DNA from: SAR92 clade bacterium
GTDB lineage: Bacteria > Pseudomonadota > Gammaproteobacteria > Pseudomonadales > Porticoccaceae
DNA length: 64,000 bases
Assembly (NCBI GenBank): GCA_004211905.1
Contig: SHBP01000001.1
Location: 62,001 to 126,000 of the forward strand
Reading direction: 5' to 3'
Both the position numbers and the translations under genes were made by a program. Every line of letters begins with the position of its first letter. Position 1 is the stretch's first letter. Below are positions 22,435-33,500 of the stretch, piece after piece. The notes below the pieces were generated by a model. That model searched no databases and was not told the DNA's origin. It saw only the letters and a program-made list of their open reading frames with translations.

Positions 22435-22494
22435 TAGAGCAGTCGACTCATAATCGATTGGTCGTAGGTTCAAGTCCTACTGGGCCCACCATTT
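22435..22494 (+). repeat. 60-bp direct repeat, copy 2 (truncated tRNA-Ile2 duplicate, att-like)
   Basis: Exact copy of 21259..21318; lacks the 5' acceptor strand and most of the D-arm, so not a functional tRNA. Confidence 0.93.
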
Positions 22495-22578
22495 TCAAAC
22501 CTTCATTTCTTTGTCTAAATCGAAGTCTAGGTCACTCATTTGGTCAGTTTGACTCACCTTTTTCATGTTGCAACGATT

Positions 22579-22662
22579 AGATAACGCCCACATAAGCGGC
22601 TCGCTTTAGCGCGTCCGGCGGACGCCCAACGGGCCGGAGCATACTTAATGTGCGTGTTAGGC
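22579..22662 (-). other. attC-like imperfect palindrome
   Basis: Minus strand reads GCCTAACACGCACATTAAG...(GCGTCC-GCC-GGACGC hairpin)...CTTATGTGGGCGTTATCT; outer arms complementary with bulged bases; 84 bp, immediately 3' of the minus-strand HD gene. Confidence 0.5.
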
Positions 22663-22770
22663 ATTTTTTTGGTGCATAATCATTTGTGTACTATGCCCCA
22701 ACAAAAAGCCCACTAGACAGGTTGGCGTTTGATTAAACAGCAAACTGTAAGAGCCAGCGAGTTAGCAAAA

Positions 22771-23310
22771 CTAGAGGGCTCGAGGCGTATTAAAGAATGT
22801 ATTAATTAAGGGTTCAAAAGACGCTAAAGAGTCAGTTTGGTAACTGGGGTCAAATGCTGCTTGATCCCATTCATCTGTAAACTCAATAGCTTTTTTATAC
22901 CAAGATTCATTCACATACTGTTTTCGTAAATCCCGAGGTTTTCCCATGTAATGATAATAATGCTCACCCTGGAAATCTTGGTGAGTTCTAATAATATTGT
23001 AAGCATTGTCACTGACATATGGCTTTATAATCTCAGCCGCAATTTGACCATGATTTGGAACGTTAATAACTTTTCCAATATCATGAACTAAACTTATCAA
23101 AATCATCTCTTCATCGGCACCTGCTCTTCTAGCCATAGTTGCCGTTTGTAAAGCATGATGTAATTGATCAGTCCCAAAGCCCAAAGTTAGCCCTGCTAAT
23201 TGTTTTAGCATTGAACTAATTCTCTTAGGCATATCCTGAATATGAGGCATATGTTCTTCAGCGATATGTTGCCATTCTGCCTCAGTACTACTGTCCATTC
23301 GTGTAAACAT
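22771..23310 (-). CDS. HD-domain protein, PhnZ/TmpB-like oxygenase or phosphohydrolase
   Basis: LHHALQTATMARRAGADEEMILISLVHDIGK...H HD-type motif. Confidence 0.65.
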   Translation of the reverse strand: MFTRMDSSTEAEWQHIAEEHMPHIQDMPKRISSMLKQLAGLTLGFGTDQLHHALQTATMARRAGADEEMILISLVHDIGKVINVPNHGQIAAEIIKPYVSDNAYNIIRTHQDFQGEHYYHYMGKPRDLRKQYVNESWYKKAIEFTDEWDQAAFDPSYQTDSLASFEPLINTFFNTPRAL

Positions 23311-23635
23311 AAATAGGCTCTCATCAAATTAAGTTAAGTAAGGAATAGGTCTCTATTACAACTCTATATACTTCTTGCCTATTAATCTAGTTGAGTCCCA
23401 GAACGAACCACTCTGAATAAAATAGCAAAATAACAAAAGAGTGCTATAAAGAACGGAAACAACTACACAACTGATTGAATCAGTCAATTTATAATAGGTC
23501 ACTCACAACTAACTTCATACTTAGTCAAACTGCCACCTCTGATATTTAAATAGTGATAATGACTGCATGATCGAATAGCGTTATAGTCAACACTGTTTTG
23601 GCCTGTAGCAATTACCTTATTAAGAGTGTTACAAC

Positions 23636-25441
23636 ATGTCTTCAAAAACAATAAATCATGCCACCGAAGCATTTAAGCAAGGTGATTTAAAGCAGGCAAC
23701 TGCGCTCTTTGACAAGATTCAAAAGAAACTTACTCAGCCCCAGCATTTACATGCTTGCACATTGGCCTACCTACAATCTGGTCGCCACAATGACGCACAA
23801 AAAGTGCTCAAGAAACTCATGGCCAAAGTCAAAACAAACCCGCAACTGCTGTCATTATCTGGGGATATAAACAAAGCTAAAGCAGACATCTCAGCGGCCA
23901 TAGATGACTATCGTCGTGCCACAGAGTTAGCTCCACAGGTGCCTGAGTTGCACTACAACTTGGCACTTATATTATTTCAAGTTTCTAAAATTAGTGCAGC
24001 CAAGGCTGCATTAGATAAAGCACTCAAGATTAGACCAAATTACCCAAAAGCTTTAGTTTTACTTGGACGATGTCTTGCATCAATGGAACAATTCGAACGA
24101 GCGGAGCAAGCATTCAACAAAGCGATAAAGATTGAACCCAATAGTTACCTGCCCCATTATCGATTAGGCCGCCTGCACGCCCATAAGGGCAACTCAGACA
24201 AGGCGTCTGGGTCACTCGATAGGTCTTTGCAAATTAACAAGCAACTTGCACCAGCCCGAGAGGCACTTATTTTAAACGGCATCTATTCTGGGAATCACGA
24301 AAGCACTATAAACCAGATCAATACTGCCCTAAAAATGGCACCACATGATGAAAGTATCATCGCCATCGCGACAGATTGGTCAATTGAAAATGGTCAAGAT
24401 GATCCCTACATCTACTATGATAAAGCATGGCGAAACCACCCCACGGCAAGTCTTTTTCAAGACTTTATCACTGGTTTAATCTCATCTTCTGACATTAATC
24501 GTGCTGAAAAGCTTCTGAGTGAATATGAAACCACACAAGGTAAAGACTTTGCGTGGGAGTCAGCCAAGCTGAAAGTGTTTGAAAAGCAAGGCAACTACGA
24601 TGGAATAATTTCACTAATTAAGTCGTCACCTCACCGATCAAAACATTTGAGATATAGCTGTTTGGCTAACTTCGCTCTAGGTCATTATGGAAATAGTTAC
24701 GAAATTGCTGAAAAGCTTCACCGTAGTCAGCCAGCCAACCAGTACTATTTGGCATTATTAGCAACAGCTCTTCGGTGTCTTGGTGACCCAGAGTATGAGC
24801 GACTTGCGGACTATAATAAGTTAGTTTTTCGGGCTAATTTAGAGACCCAATTTGAAAATTACTCGCAGTTCACTGATTTCAGAAAGGATCTCATTGAGCA
24901 CCTCAATGAAATACATATTACTCGCCATGCCCCCCTGAACCAGTCAGTACGTGGGGGAACTCAAACGCCTGGCAATTTATTCGCACAAAGTAAAAGTCCT
25001 TTGATTCATACCTTAAAGCAATCACTAGCCGATATTTCAGAGCCATTCTTTGAAAGTTTAAATTCAACGGGGTTAGGTGAGAATCACCCTATCATCACTG
25101 AGTATCCTGACACCCCATATTTTCATGCTAGTTGGTCAATACGTACCGCTGAAGGTGGATTTCATAAATCGCATATCCATTCAAAGGGTTGGTACAGCAG
25201 TGCCTGCTATATTGATATTCCTGACGTTATTGGCGATCAGTCCGACGCTGGGTATCTGGTGTTAGGAAAACCGCCCTTCAAGACAAAAGATGAATTACAC
25301 CCTGACTACAGCATTAAACCCGAAGCAGGATCACTTGTTTTATTTCCTAGCTATATATGGCATGCAACTCTGCCCTATCAAGGTGAAGGTAACCGACTCG
25401 TGGTCGCCTTTGACGTTGGTGCGCCCAATCTATTTGTTTAA
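23636..25441 (+). CDS. TPR protein with C-terminal putative 2OG-Fe(II) oxygenase domain
   Basis: Tandem TPRs followed by FHASWSIRTAEGGFHKSHIHSKGWYSSACYIDIP...GSLVLFPSYIWHATLPY...RLVVAFDV. Confidence 0.75.
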   Translation: MSSKTINHATEAFKQGDLKQATALFDKIQKKLTQPQHLHACTLAYLQSGRHNDAQKVLKKLMAKVKTNPQLLSLSGDINKAKADISAAIDDYRRATELAPQVPELHYNLALILFQVSKISAAKAALDKALKIRPNYPKALVLLGRCLASMEQFERAEQAFNKAIKIEPNSYLPHYRLGRLHAHKGNSDKASGSLDRSLQINKQLAPAREALILNGIYSGNHESTINQINTALKMAPHDESIIAIATDWSIENGQDDPYIYYDKAWRNHPTASLFQDFITGLISSSDINRAEKLLSEYETTQGKDFAWESAKLKVFEKQGNYDGIISLIKSSPHRSKHLRYSCLANFALGHYGNSYEIAEKLHRSQPANQYYLALLATALRCLGDPEYERLADYNKLVFRANLETQFENYSQFTDFRKDLIEHLNEIHITRHAPLNQSVRGGTQTPGNLFAQSKSPLIHTLKQSLADISEPFFESLNSTGLGENHPIITEYPDTPYFHASWSIRTAEGGFHKSHIHSKGWYSSACYIDIPDVIGDQSDAGYLVLGKPPFKTKDELHPDYSIKPEAGSLVLFPSYIWHATLPYQGEGNRLVVAFDVGAPNLFV

Positions 25442-25478
25442 ATAGTCCTTCCTAAAGCAAAATGATCATAAACTAGAA

Positions 25479-27491
25479 TTAAAAAGGTCCGCCCTGCTCC
25501 AAAGGATTAGACCAGAGAGTTGAGTAAACAGAAGTTCCATCAATAAAATAAACCGCATCATCATCAAATACTGAACGATGAGGCCCATTATTCCACCAAT
25601 TATCCGTTACCGACTTGATATGACCGACCTCAACAATCGTTGCAACTGCAGGATTATCTTTGCCCTCTAACTGAAGCATATAAAGTCTATTTTGCTGAAA
25701 ATAATCATCCTCGTCTTTTCCATACACAGTTAAGGGCACAGCAAAACGGTCAGTAGACTCATCATATTGTTGGTAAGTAAACGCATGACGGTTATAGCGA
25801 GCTTCAGAATAGCTCCAACTGCCGTCTCCAAGAAGGTGTGTACCCAGGGAATAAGGCGCAGTCATATCACTTATATTAAATAACTCTAGTTTTGTTAGCC
25901 CATTCTCATCAGCACCTAACCCTAACAACAAATCATCATTTACCGGATGAAGAAAATCAGAAAATCCCGGTATGGTAAGCTCTCCAGCAATCATGGGATC
26001 TTCTGGATTGGTCACATCAATCACATACAAAGGGTCAACTGTCTCAAAGGTCACTAAATAGAGCGTATCGCCAAAAAACCTTACACCGTAAAGACTCTCG
26101 TTAGGTTTACCTATTTTTTCAGGCCTATTAGCGTTAGGTAGAGTTTCGACTAGGTTAAGCGCCAACTCTTGATTAGAGCGTTGAAGAACCGATAGCTGGT
26201 GGTCAATGGAGTCTTCGCTTCCCCAAGGCCCCGTTTGAGTAGTGGTGACAACTCTCAAGTAGCCAGCATGTTCGCTGATTCGAAAATCCACCTCTCCTCT
26301 GCTCCAAAGATGCCCATCGACCGAACCTGAACCTTGATACGTTAGATCGTCTGACGCCTTAAAAGAATGCAATAATGTCCTAGACTCCTCGTCATAACCT
26401 TCCGCTTGCGTCAGATAAATAGCATTCTCGCTCGCATAGACACCTGATACAGAACCCATGTAGCAGGATGCACCAAGCATAGACTCAGATTCTAGATCTA
26501 CAGCAATAAGAAATGTCATTACTGGGAAACCATAACGAGCAGATGCTTGCTCATTAGTTTTATCCATAAACAAACAATCATCCGCCTCAACTAGAAGACT
26601 CGACTCCCCGTTAATCAGTACAGTTGGCAAAACCTCAGCAGCGGTTAGGTCTCTTAGTAATACTTTATTTTCTTCTATCTCTTCTTGGGTAGAGGGGTAT
26701 CGAATTAAGCCTGGGATTTCAGGCGTATGACGGGCGATCATATATACATGTTTGTCCACGCGGCGGCTGGTCACAAATCCACCTTCCATTTCGATCTGTA
26801 GTTTTAATTCTGGTTGCTCAGGCACACTAATATCGTAAATATCGAGCGCACTAGTTTGGCCTTCCCATGCCCATGAGGCACTAAACCTTTCTCCAAAGGT
26901 CCCCCACCAACTGGAACTTCTAAGCGATACCAGACTTGAATCTTTATTGTAGAGACCTTCAACCGTCAGATCGCCATCAACAGGGATAACACTAACCAAT
27001 GTTGCACTCGCTTCCTCCGAGTCCGTGCTTAAAATCCGAATACCTCTCTCTGCTTCATTGGGACTGTCTGGATCTTCTTCAATTCCATCATTTGCAACTC
27101 GACTGAAATCCTCCATCACAAAACAACAGTCCATACTGCGGCTAGGAGCAATAAATAAATGATCTCCATCATATTTTACAACGTCGTGCTCATCGACAGA
27201 GGCTTCAAGCGTGTAGGTCGTCGTAAAACTCCGTCCAGAGTCCTCTGTCGCAAAAACCACATCCGCATTACCATCATTATTTAAATAGTCTTCGCCATCT
27301 TCAATAATGGATTGTGAGAATATCTCCAAAAACTGAGCTTCGTTATCAGCTGCTATCAACAATCCTGTAGGTGGCGGCTCATTACAACAAACCAAGTCTT
27401 CATCTGATTGGACTGAACCACCACTACCGCATCCAGCTTGGGCTAAAACTAGTATTAACAGCAAATATTTAGCTGATTGAGTTAAACTCAT
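25479..27491 (-). CDS. Secreted lipoprotein with beta-propeller domain
   Basis: Lipobox LAQAGCGSGG; repeated blade-like segments (DIYDISVPEQPEL, LYVIDVTNPEDPMIAGELTIPGFSDFLHPV). Confidence 0.72.
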   Translation of the reverse strand: MSLTQSAKYLLLILVLAQAGCGSGGSVQSDEDLVCCNEPPPTGLLIAADNEAQFLEIFSQSIIEDGEDYLNNDGNADVVFATEDSGRSFTTTYTLEASVDEHDVVKYDGDHLFIAPSRSMDCCFVMEDFSRVANDGIEEDPDSPNEAERGIRILSTDSEEASATLVSVIPVDGDLTVEGLYNKDSSLVSLRSSSWWGTFGERFSASWAWEGQTSALDIYDISVPEQPELKLQIEMEGGFVTSRRVDKHVYMIARHTPEIPGLIRYPSTQEEIEENKVLLRDLTAAEVLPTVLINGESSLLVEADDCLFMDKTNEQASARYGFPVMTFLIAVDLESESMLGASCYMGSVSGVYASENAIYLTQAEGYDEESRTLLHSFKASDDLTYQGSGSVDGHLWSRGEVDFRISEHAGYLRVVTTTQTGPWGSEDSIDHQLSVLQRSNQELALNLVETLPNANRPEKIGKPNESLYGVRFFGDTLYLVTFETVDPLYVIDVTNPEDPMIAGELTIPGFSDFLHPVNDDLLLGLGADENGLTKLELFNISDMTAPYSLGTHLLGDGSWSYSEARYNRHAFTYQQYDESTDRFAVPLTVYGKDEDDYFQQNRLYMLQLEGKDNPAVATIVEVGHIKSVTDNWWNNGPHRSVFDDDAVYFIDGTSVYSTLWSNPLEQGGPF

Positions 27492-27558
27492 GTGTCAAAC
27501 TCCATAAATATTAAAAATGTCCTATAAAAGAGCTCGTCAACAAAATTGACCCCCTGCA

Positions 27559-28389
27559 TTAAACAAAAAAGTCCGGTGCCAATTCAGAGATATCTAATGA
27601 TGTGTCCACCTGATAACAATTCAAATCAGTGATGCCTTCCGAGGCCAAAACCTCATCATCCACATAGAAATTTCCCGTGGATTCACGACTATCTCGAGTG
27701 AGAATGATATGTGCTGCGTCCGACATGATTTCTGGTGTTCTAGATCTGGCAATCATCATGTCGCCACCTAAGTGATTTGCCACAGCTGCAGTAGCGATCG
27801 CAGTGCGTGGCCAGAGAGCATTAAAAGCAATACCATCTCTTTTAAACTCGCTGCTCATGCCTAAAACACACATACTCATTCCATACTTAGCCATACTGTA
27901 AGCAACATGATTTTGAAACCATCGTATCTCCATATTCAGTGGCGGAGAAAGATTCAGTACGTGAGGGTTATCTGACTTACGTAGATAAGGGACTGCTTTT
28001 TGAGAGCAAAGAAAGGTGCCGCGGGTATTAATGTTATGCATCAAGTCGTAGCTTTTCATACTCACCGATTCTGTGCCCGCTAAGTTAATGGCACTAGCGT
28101 TGTTAACCAGAATATCAATACCACCGAATTCAGCGGCAGTTTTATCCATTGCCTCCTGAACTTGATCCTCAAATCGGACGTCAACTATTAACGGTAAGGC
28201 TTTACCCCCCGCCGCTTCGATTTCCTCCGCAGCAGTATAAATCGTGCCTGCCAAACGCGGGTGGGGCTCAGTTGTTTTGGCGGCAATTGCAATATTAGCC
28301 CCATCAGCGGCTGCACGCTTTGCAATTGCAAGGCCAATACCTCGGCTCGCGCCACTAATAAATAAAGTTTTACCGGATAGATCGGCCAT
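27559..28389 (-). CDS. SDR-family oxidoreductase (HSDL2-like)
   Basis: KTLFISGASRGIGLAIAKRAA, NNASAINLAGT, YSMAKYGMS. Confidence 0.8.
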   Translation of the reverse strand: MADLSGKTLFISGASRGIGLAIAKRAAADGANIAIAAKTTEPHPRLAGTIYTAAEEIEAAGGKALPLIVDVRFEDQVQEAMDKTAAEFGGIDILVNNASAINLAGTESVSMKSYDLMHNINTRGTFLCSQKAVPYLRKSDNPHVLNLSPPLNMEIRWFQNHVAYSMAKYGMSMCVLGMSSEFKRDGIAFNALWPRTAIATAAVANHLGGDMMIARSRTPEIMSDAAHIILTRDSRESTGNFYVDDEVLASEGITDLNCYQVDTSLDISELAPDFFV

Positions 28390-28440
28390 AGTTAGCTCTC
28401 TTAACTAGTCTAATGAATTCTTATGTGATCCTTAAGTGGC

Positions 28441-29820
28441 TTAACCCAAACCACCCTCAGTGAGTTTTGCCGGGTCTAACAGTTTTTCTAACTCAGCCCG
28501 AGGAATATCTGTTTCTTCCTCAGCTACATCCACCACTGCACGACCTTCTTTATACGCTTTTTTAGCTATCTCAGCGGCTTTCAAGTAACCAATAACAGGA
28601 TTCAACGCTGTCACTAAGATAGGATTACGCCCCAACGCCAACTTTAGCTGCTCTTCATTAACCGTAAAGGTTGCTACTGCTTTATCTGCAAGGAGACGAC
28701 TAACATTAGCCAAAAGAGAAATACTAGACAATATATTATCTGCAATCATTGGCAACATAACGTTCAATTCAAAATTACCCGCCTGGCCGCCAACAGTAAT
28801 TGCCGCGTCATTACCAATTACCTGCGCTGAAACCATTGCTGCCGCCTCAGGGATCACAGGGTTGACCTTACCTGGCATAATTGATGAACCAGGTTGAAGT
28901 GCCTCAAGCGCTATTTCACCTAAACCTGCCAGTGGGCCAGAATTCATCCAGCGCAGATCATTAGCAATCTTCATAATTGAAACCGCAGTGGTTTTTAGCT
29001 GGCCTGACAAAGACACAACCACATCCTGTGTATTGATATGGGTAAATAAGTTATCTGCAGGAGAGAACTCTATTCCAGTCTCTGCGCTTAGGTACTTATT
29101 AAATTCAACCGCAAAATCAGGATGTGCATTAATGCCGGTGCCAACTGCGGTTCCACCTTGGGCGAGAGTTTGCAATTTAGGCAACGTAGCTTTAATAAAA
29201 TAAATATTCTGTTCGATCTGCGTAGCCCAACTCAGCAAGCTCTGGCTCAATCGCACAGGCATAGCATCCATTAAGTGAGTACGTCCGGTTTTGATGTGAT
29301 GGTCGACTTTCTTGGCTTTTACCAAGATAGCCTCATGTAAGTGCTCTAAAGCAGGCAGAAGCCGCTCTCGAACCTCAACAGCCGCACTAATATGAATACA
29401 AGTAGGAATAATATCGTTACTGCTCTGTCCATAATTAATATGGTCATTAGCACTGATTGACTCACCGGTTTTTAATGAAGCTAACGTTGCTAATACCTCA
29501 TTGGCATTCATATTAGAGCTAGTGCCAGAGCCCGTTTGATATACATCCACCGGAAAGTGACTCATTAAATCGGGGCTTTGCAGCAACTCAAGAACCACTT
29601 CTGTAATGGCTTTACCCGCTTTAGGTGTCAACAAACCTAAACTAGTATTTGCTTGCGCTGCGGAAGACTTAGCCACTAATAAGGCACGAATAAACGCCTC
29701 AGGCATCGATTTGCCACTAACTGGAAAATTATTAATGGCACGCTGTGTTTGAGCTCCATATAATGCACTTTCCGGAACCTTAAGCTCTCCCATGCTGTCA
29801 CGCTCGATACGAGTTTTCAT
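28441..29820 (-). CDS. fumC: Class II fumarate hydratase
   Basis: LYGAQTQRAINNFPVSG, TGSGTSSNMNANEV, GSSIMPGKVNPV signature. Confidence 0.93.
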   Translation of the reverse strand: MKTRIERDSMGELKVPESALYGAQTQRAINNFPVSGKSMPEAFIRALLVAKSSAAQANTSLGLLTPKAGKAITEVVLELLQSPDLMSHFPVDVYQTGSGTSSNMNANEVLATLASLKTGESISANDHINYGQSSNDIIPTCIHISAAVEVRERLLPALEHLHEAILVKAKKVDHHIKTGRTHLMDAMPVRLSQSLLSWATQIEQNIYFIKATLPKLQTLAQGGTAVGTGINAHPDFAVEFNKYLSAETGIEFSPADNLFTHINTQDVVVSLSGQLKTTAVSIMKIANDLRWMNSGPLAGLGEIALEALQPGSSIMPGKVNPVIPEAAAMVSAQVIGNDAAITVGGQAGNFELNVMLPMIADNILSSISLLANVSRLLADKAVATFTVNEEQLKLALGRNPILVTALNPVIGYLKAAEIAKKAYKEGRAVVDVAEEETDIPRAELEKLLDPAKLTEGGLG

Positions 29821-30001
29821 TACTATTCCTTAATTTGCCTATTCAGATTATCGTTTTATCACCGTGCATGAAACATTCACAACACAGCCCATCAAGGTTG
29901 TCTATATTAGCAGAAATAGTATTTATTAATAATTAATTAGGAGGATCTTCTTTCCAAGAAAACCGACCAAAGGAACAGCCTAAGCCTGTGTTTTAAACCC
30001 G

Positions 30002-30589
30002 CTATCTCGCTGCGTCTAAGAGCCACCGCATAATATAGTCCGAAAAACTGCGACGAATGATTAGATCAACACTACCATCAGCATTTTTAGCCACAAGGGC
30101 GCTAGCGCTTGCAAAGGTAGTTTGCGTGCATCGACCACTCTGATCTGAGGCTTCAGCCCAAGAACCAAAATCATATACACTAGCCTTTTTAAGGAGAGAA
30201 CCAACTTGTTCACCACTGAGGTTCACTTGTGTTTGACCACCACTAACATCGACAACGGCTACATGCCCTTTGAGCTCTTGCCTTAAGGCACTCTCAAGGC
30301 TTAAGGCGTCGCTTGCCGCAGTAACTAACCATTCGTTAGGCCCCAACCAGTAGATGCTGGTATTGCCGCTACGAATGTAAGTACCCGGCTTGGTGGGTAA
30401 AGTCACATCTGTAACCTGCAATACAGCGTGGGCAAATTGTGTGTCACCACTGTCGCCGCGCAATGTTAGGTGACAACCTTGATGAATTTCTCGAACCACA
30501 AGGCTACTTGATGCGTTTTCAGTAACCTGACTAGTCAACCCATAGTGCAATGGAGACTCAGAACGGGGTTGATGACCTGTATTAGACAT
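30002..30589 (-). CDS. soxG: Sarcosine oxidase subunit gamma
   Basis: Last gene of soxBDAG; SIYWLGPNEWLV pattern; start overlaps the soxA stop. Confidence 0.85.
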   Translation of the reverse strand: MSNTGHQPRSESPLHYGLTSQVTENASSSLVVREIHQGCHLTLRGDSGDTQFAHAVLQVTDVTLPTKPGTYIRSGNTSIYWLGPNEWLVTAASDALSLESALRQELKGHVAVVDVSGGQTQVNLSGEQVGSLLKKASVYDFGSWAEASDQSGRCTQTTFASASALVAKNADGSVDLIIRRSFSDYIMRWLLDAAR

Positions 30590-33500
30590 TTTGGCGCTCT
30601 CCTTTTGGGTCATAAAATACTGAGCTAACGATTTGCGCGGGAACGGTGGCCCCGTCAGCTGCTGGGCAATACACTGTGTCGCCTAAACGATTCAAACCGC
30701 CCTTCACTACCGCTAGCGCGATGGAGTGGCCCATATTGGCACTGTAATAGCTTGAGGTCACATGGCCCTGCATGCTCATTGGAATAGGCTGTTTAGGGTC
30801 GCTAACAATCTGAGCACCCTCAGGCAACACAATATTTGGGTCAATCGTTTTTAACCCAACTAGCTGCTTGCGGTTATCGCGAAGAGTGTCGCTACGAGAT
30901 AATGAGCGCTGACCTATAAAACTAAAGGCTTTGTTCTTGCCGACAATCCAATCCATGTTCATGTCTGCAGGGGTCATGGAGCCGTCAGTATCTTGCCCAA
31001 CAATAATAAAGCCCTTTTCTGCGCGCAGTACGTGCATGGTCTCTGTACCGTAGGGTGTTATATCAAACTCTTTGCCTGCCTCGATTAAGGCCTCCCATAC
31101 ATAACGGCCATAATTGGCGGGCACATTGATCTCGAAAGACAACTCCCCAGTAAAGCTAATACGGAACACTCGCGCTGCAACTCCCGCTACTGTGCCATCA
31201 CGCCAATCCATAAACCCAAATTGGTCAGGGGTTAAGTCAATGTCTTGACATACTTTGGCCACCACTTTGCGAGCATTGGGCCCTGTGACAGTTGCTGTAG
31301 CCCAGTGGTCAGTAACCGAGGTGAAATAAACCTGTAATTCAGGCCATTCGGTTTGTTGCCATAACTCTAACCACGCTAAAACACCTGCGGCACCACCTGT
31401 GGTGGTAAACATGAGGTAGTGATTTTCGCTTAAACAGGCACAGACTCCGTCATCAAAAATCATTCCATCTTCTTTAAGCATAACGCCGTAGCGGCATTTA
31501 CCTGCTGCTAATTTAAGGTATGAATTGGTGTACATACGAGTAATGAATTCGGCAGCATCAGGCCCTTGAATATCAATTTTGCCAAGGGTGCTGGCATCAA
31601 GGATGCCAACGCTATTGCGCACCGCTAAACACTCGCGATTAACGGCTTGGTCGAGGGTTTCATTAACTTTAGGAAAATACCAAGGTCGCTTCCACTGGCC
31701 CACATCTTCAAATTTGGCGCCCTGCTCAACATGCCATCTGTGGGCTGAGGTATATCGCTCTGGATCAAATAATTCGCCAACATCACGGCCGGCGATTGCG
31801 CCAAACGTGGTGGGTGTATAAGACGGCCTAAAAATAGTGGTGCCTGTTTCGCTGATACTTTGGTTAAGCGCGTTGGCTAGGATCGCCATGCCATTAATAT
31901 TGCCAAGTTTGCCTTGGTCAGTACCAAACCCTAGGGCGGTATAGCGCTTTACGTGTTCTACAGACTCAAACCCTTCTCGTACGGCCAGCTCTATACCGCC
32001 TGCACTGACATCTAGCTGCAAATCAACAAATTGGCTGGGAGCTCGACTAGGTGGTCTACTGTGAGGAACCAAAAATAGTGCCTGCTGTGGCTCTTGTGTC
32101 AGTTCGACGAGCTCTACCGGCGAAAATTGCACCGCCCCTAATCCGAACCCGGCAAGTTGTGCTGCTTTGGCTCCTGCAGTGGCGCCTTCGATCAATCCAT
32201 CTCGCAGGCCAAAAGTGCCATTACAAGCACCTACCGAACACTCTTGCTGTTTTGAGTCGCCAGGTCTAAAACTTACAATCGACTCATCCCAAACTGGTTT
32301 GGCGCCAGTATGAGAACTGAGATGAATAGCGGCACTCCAACCTCCAGAGGTCGCTATAAGGTCACAGGGCAAACGTTTTACCTCGCCTGTGATGGCGCTA
32401 CCGCTTTCATTCAGGGGAGCAACCATAGCTGCGCGTACTCGTTTTCCCCCTTTGGCTTCGATGACACCATGACCAACTGCTATTTGAATACCTAGGGCCC
32501 TGACCTGTTCAACTAACTCACCATTTGGTGACTGGCGAGAGTCAACTACCGCGACAACATCTCGCCCTGCTGTGTGCCAATCAATAGCTGTTTGGTAAGC
32601 ATTGTCGTTGGTAGTGGCCAAAATAAGTTTACTTCCAGGTGCCACACCATAGCGATTAACGTAGGTTGATACAGAGGAAGCCTGCATCACGCCTGGAATG
32701 TCATTGTGCGCGAAGACCAACGGGCGTTCAAAGGCACCTGTTGCTAAAACAACTTGTTTGGCTCTTACTCGATGCAATCGTTGCCTTACTCGCTGCCCCT
32801 TGCCGGCACTCAACCCCAGATGATCAGTGCGTTTCTCTAAAATGGTCAAAAAGTTGTGGTCGTAGTAGCCAAACACTGTGCTACGCGGTAGTTGCTGAAC
32901 GTTATTGTAGCGCTTTAGTTGCTCAACCATATCGGCAACCCACTGGCTGGCCGATACACCATTTAGGATTTGAGTAGATGCCAGTAGACTCCCACCAAAC
33001 TCGCTCTGTTCATCTGCAATGATGACTCGAGCGCCCGCCTCTGCTGCTTCCCGCGCAGCAACTAAACCGGCCGGCCCTGCACCTACCACCAACACATCGC
33101 AGTGTTGGTTAAGTTTGTCATAAACATCTGGATCAGCCTCAACGGGTGTTTTACCCAATCCCGCCGCCTTCCGAATAAAGTGCTCGTAGGTCATCCAGAG
33201 TTTTTGTGGGTACATAAACGTTTTATAGTAAAATCCGGGCGGCATTAAGCGTCCAAACCAACCCATTATGCCCATCAAATCAAAATTAATTGTTGGCCAC
33301 CCATTGACACTTGAGGCTTCAAGCCCTTCGTATAGCTCGACCTGAGTTACCTTGAGATTGGGCACGGTAGCTGCGCCTGAGCCTAGCTGAATAATACCGT
33401 TGGGCTCTTCGGCACCATGGCCCACAATACCGCGGGGTCGTGAGTATTTAAAACTGCGACCTACTACATCCACGCCATTAGCCAGTAAAGCTGAGGCTAG

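Noticed and set aside
22435-22494. Second tRNA-Ile gene
   Set aside because: Only the 3' portion is present; the 5' acceptor strand and D-arm are missing, so it is a repeat/att remnant, not a tRNA gene.
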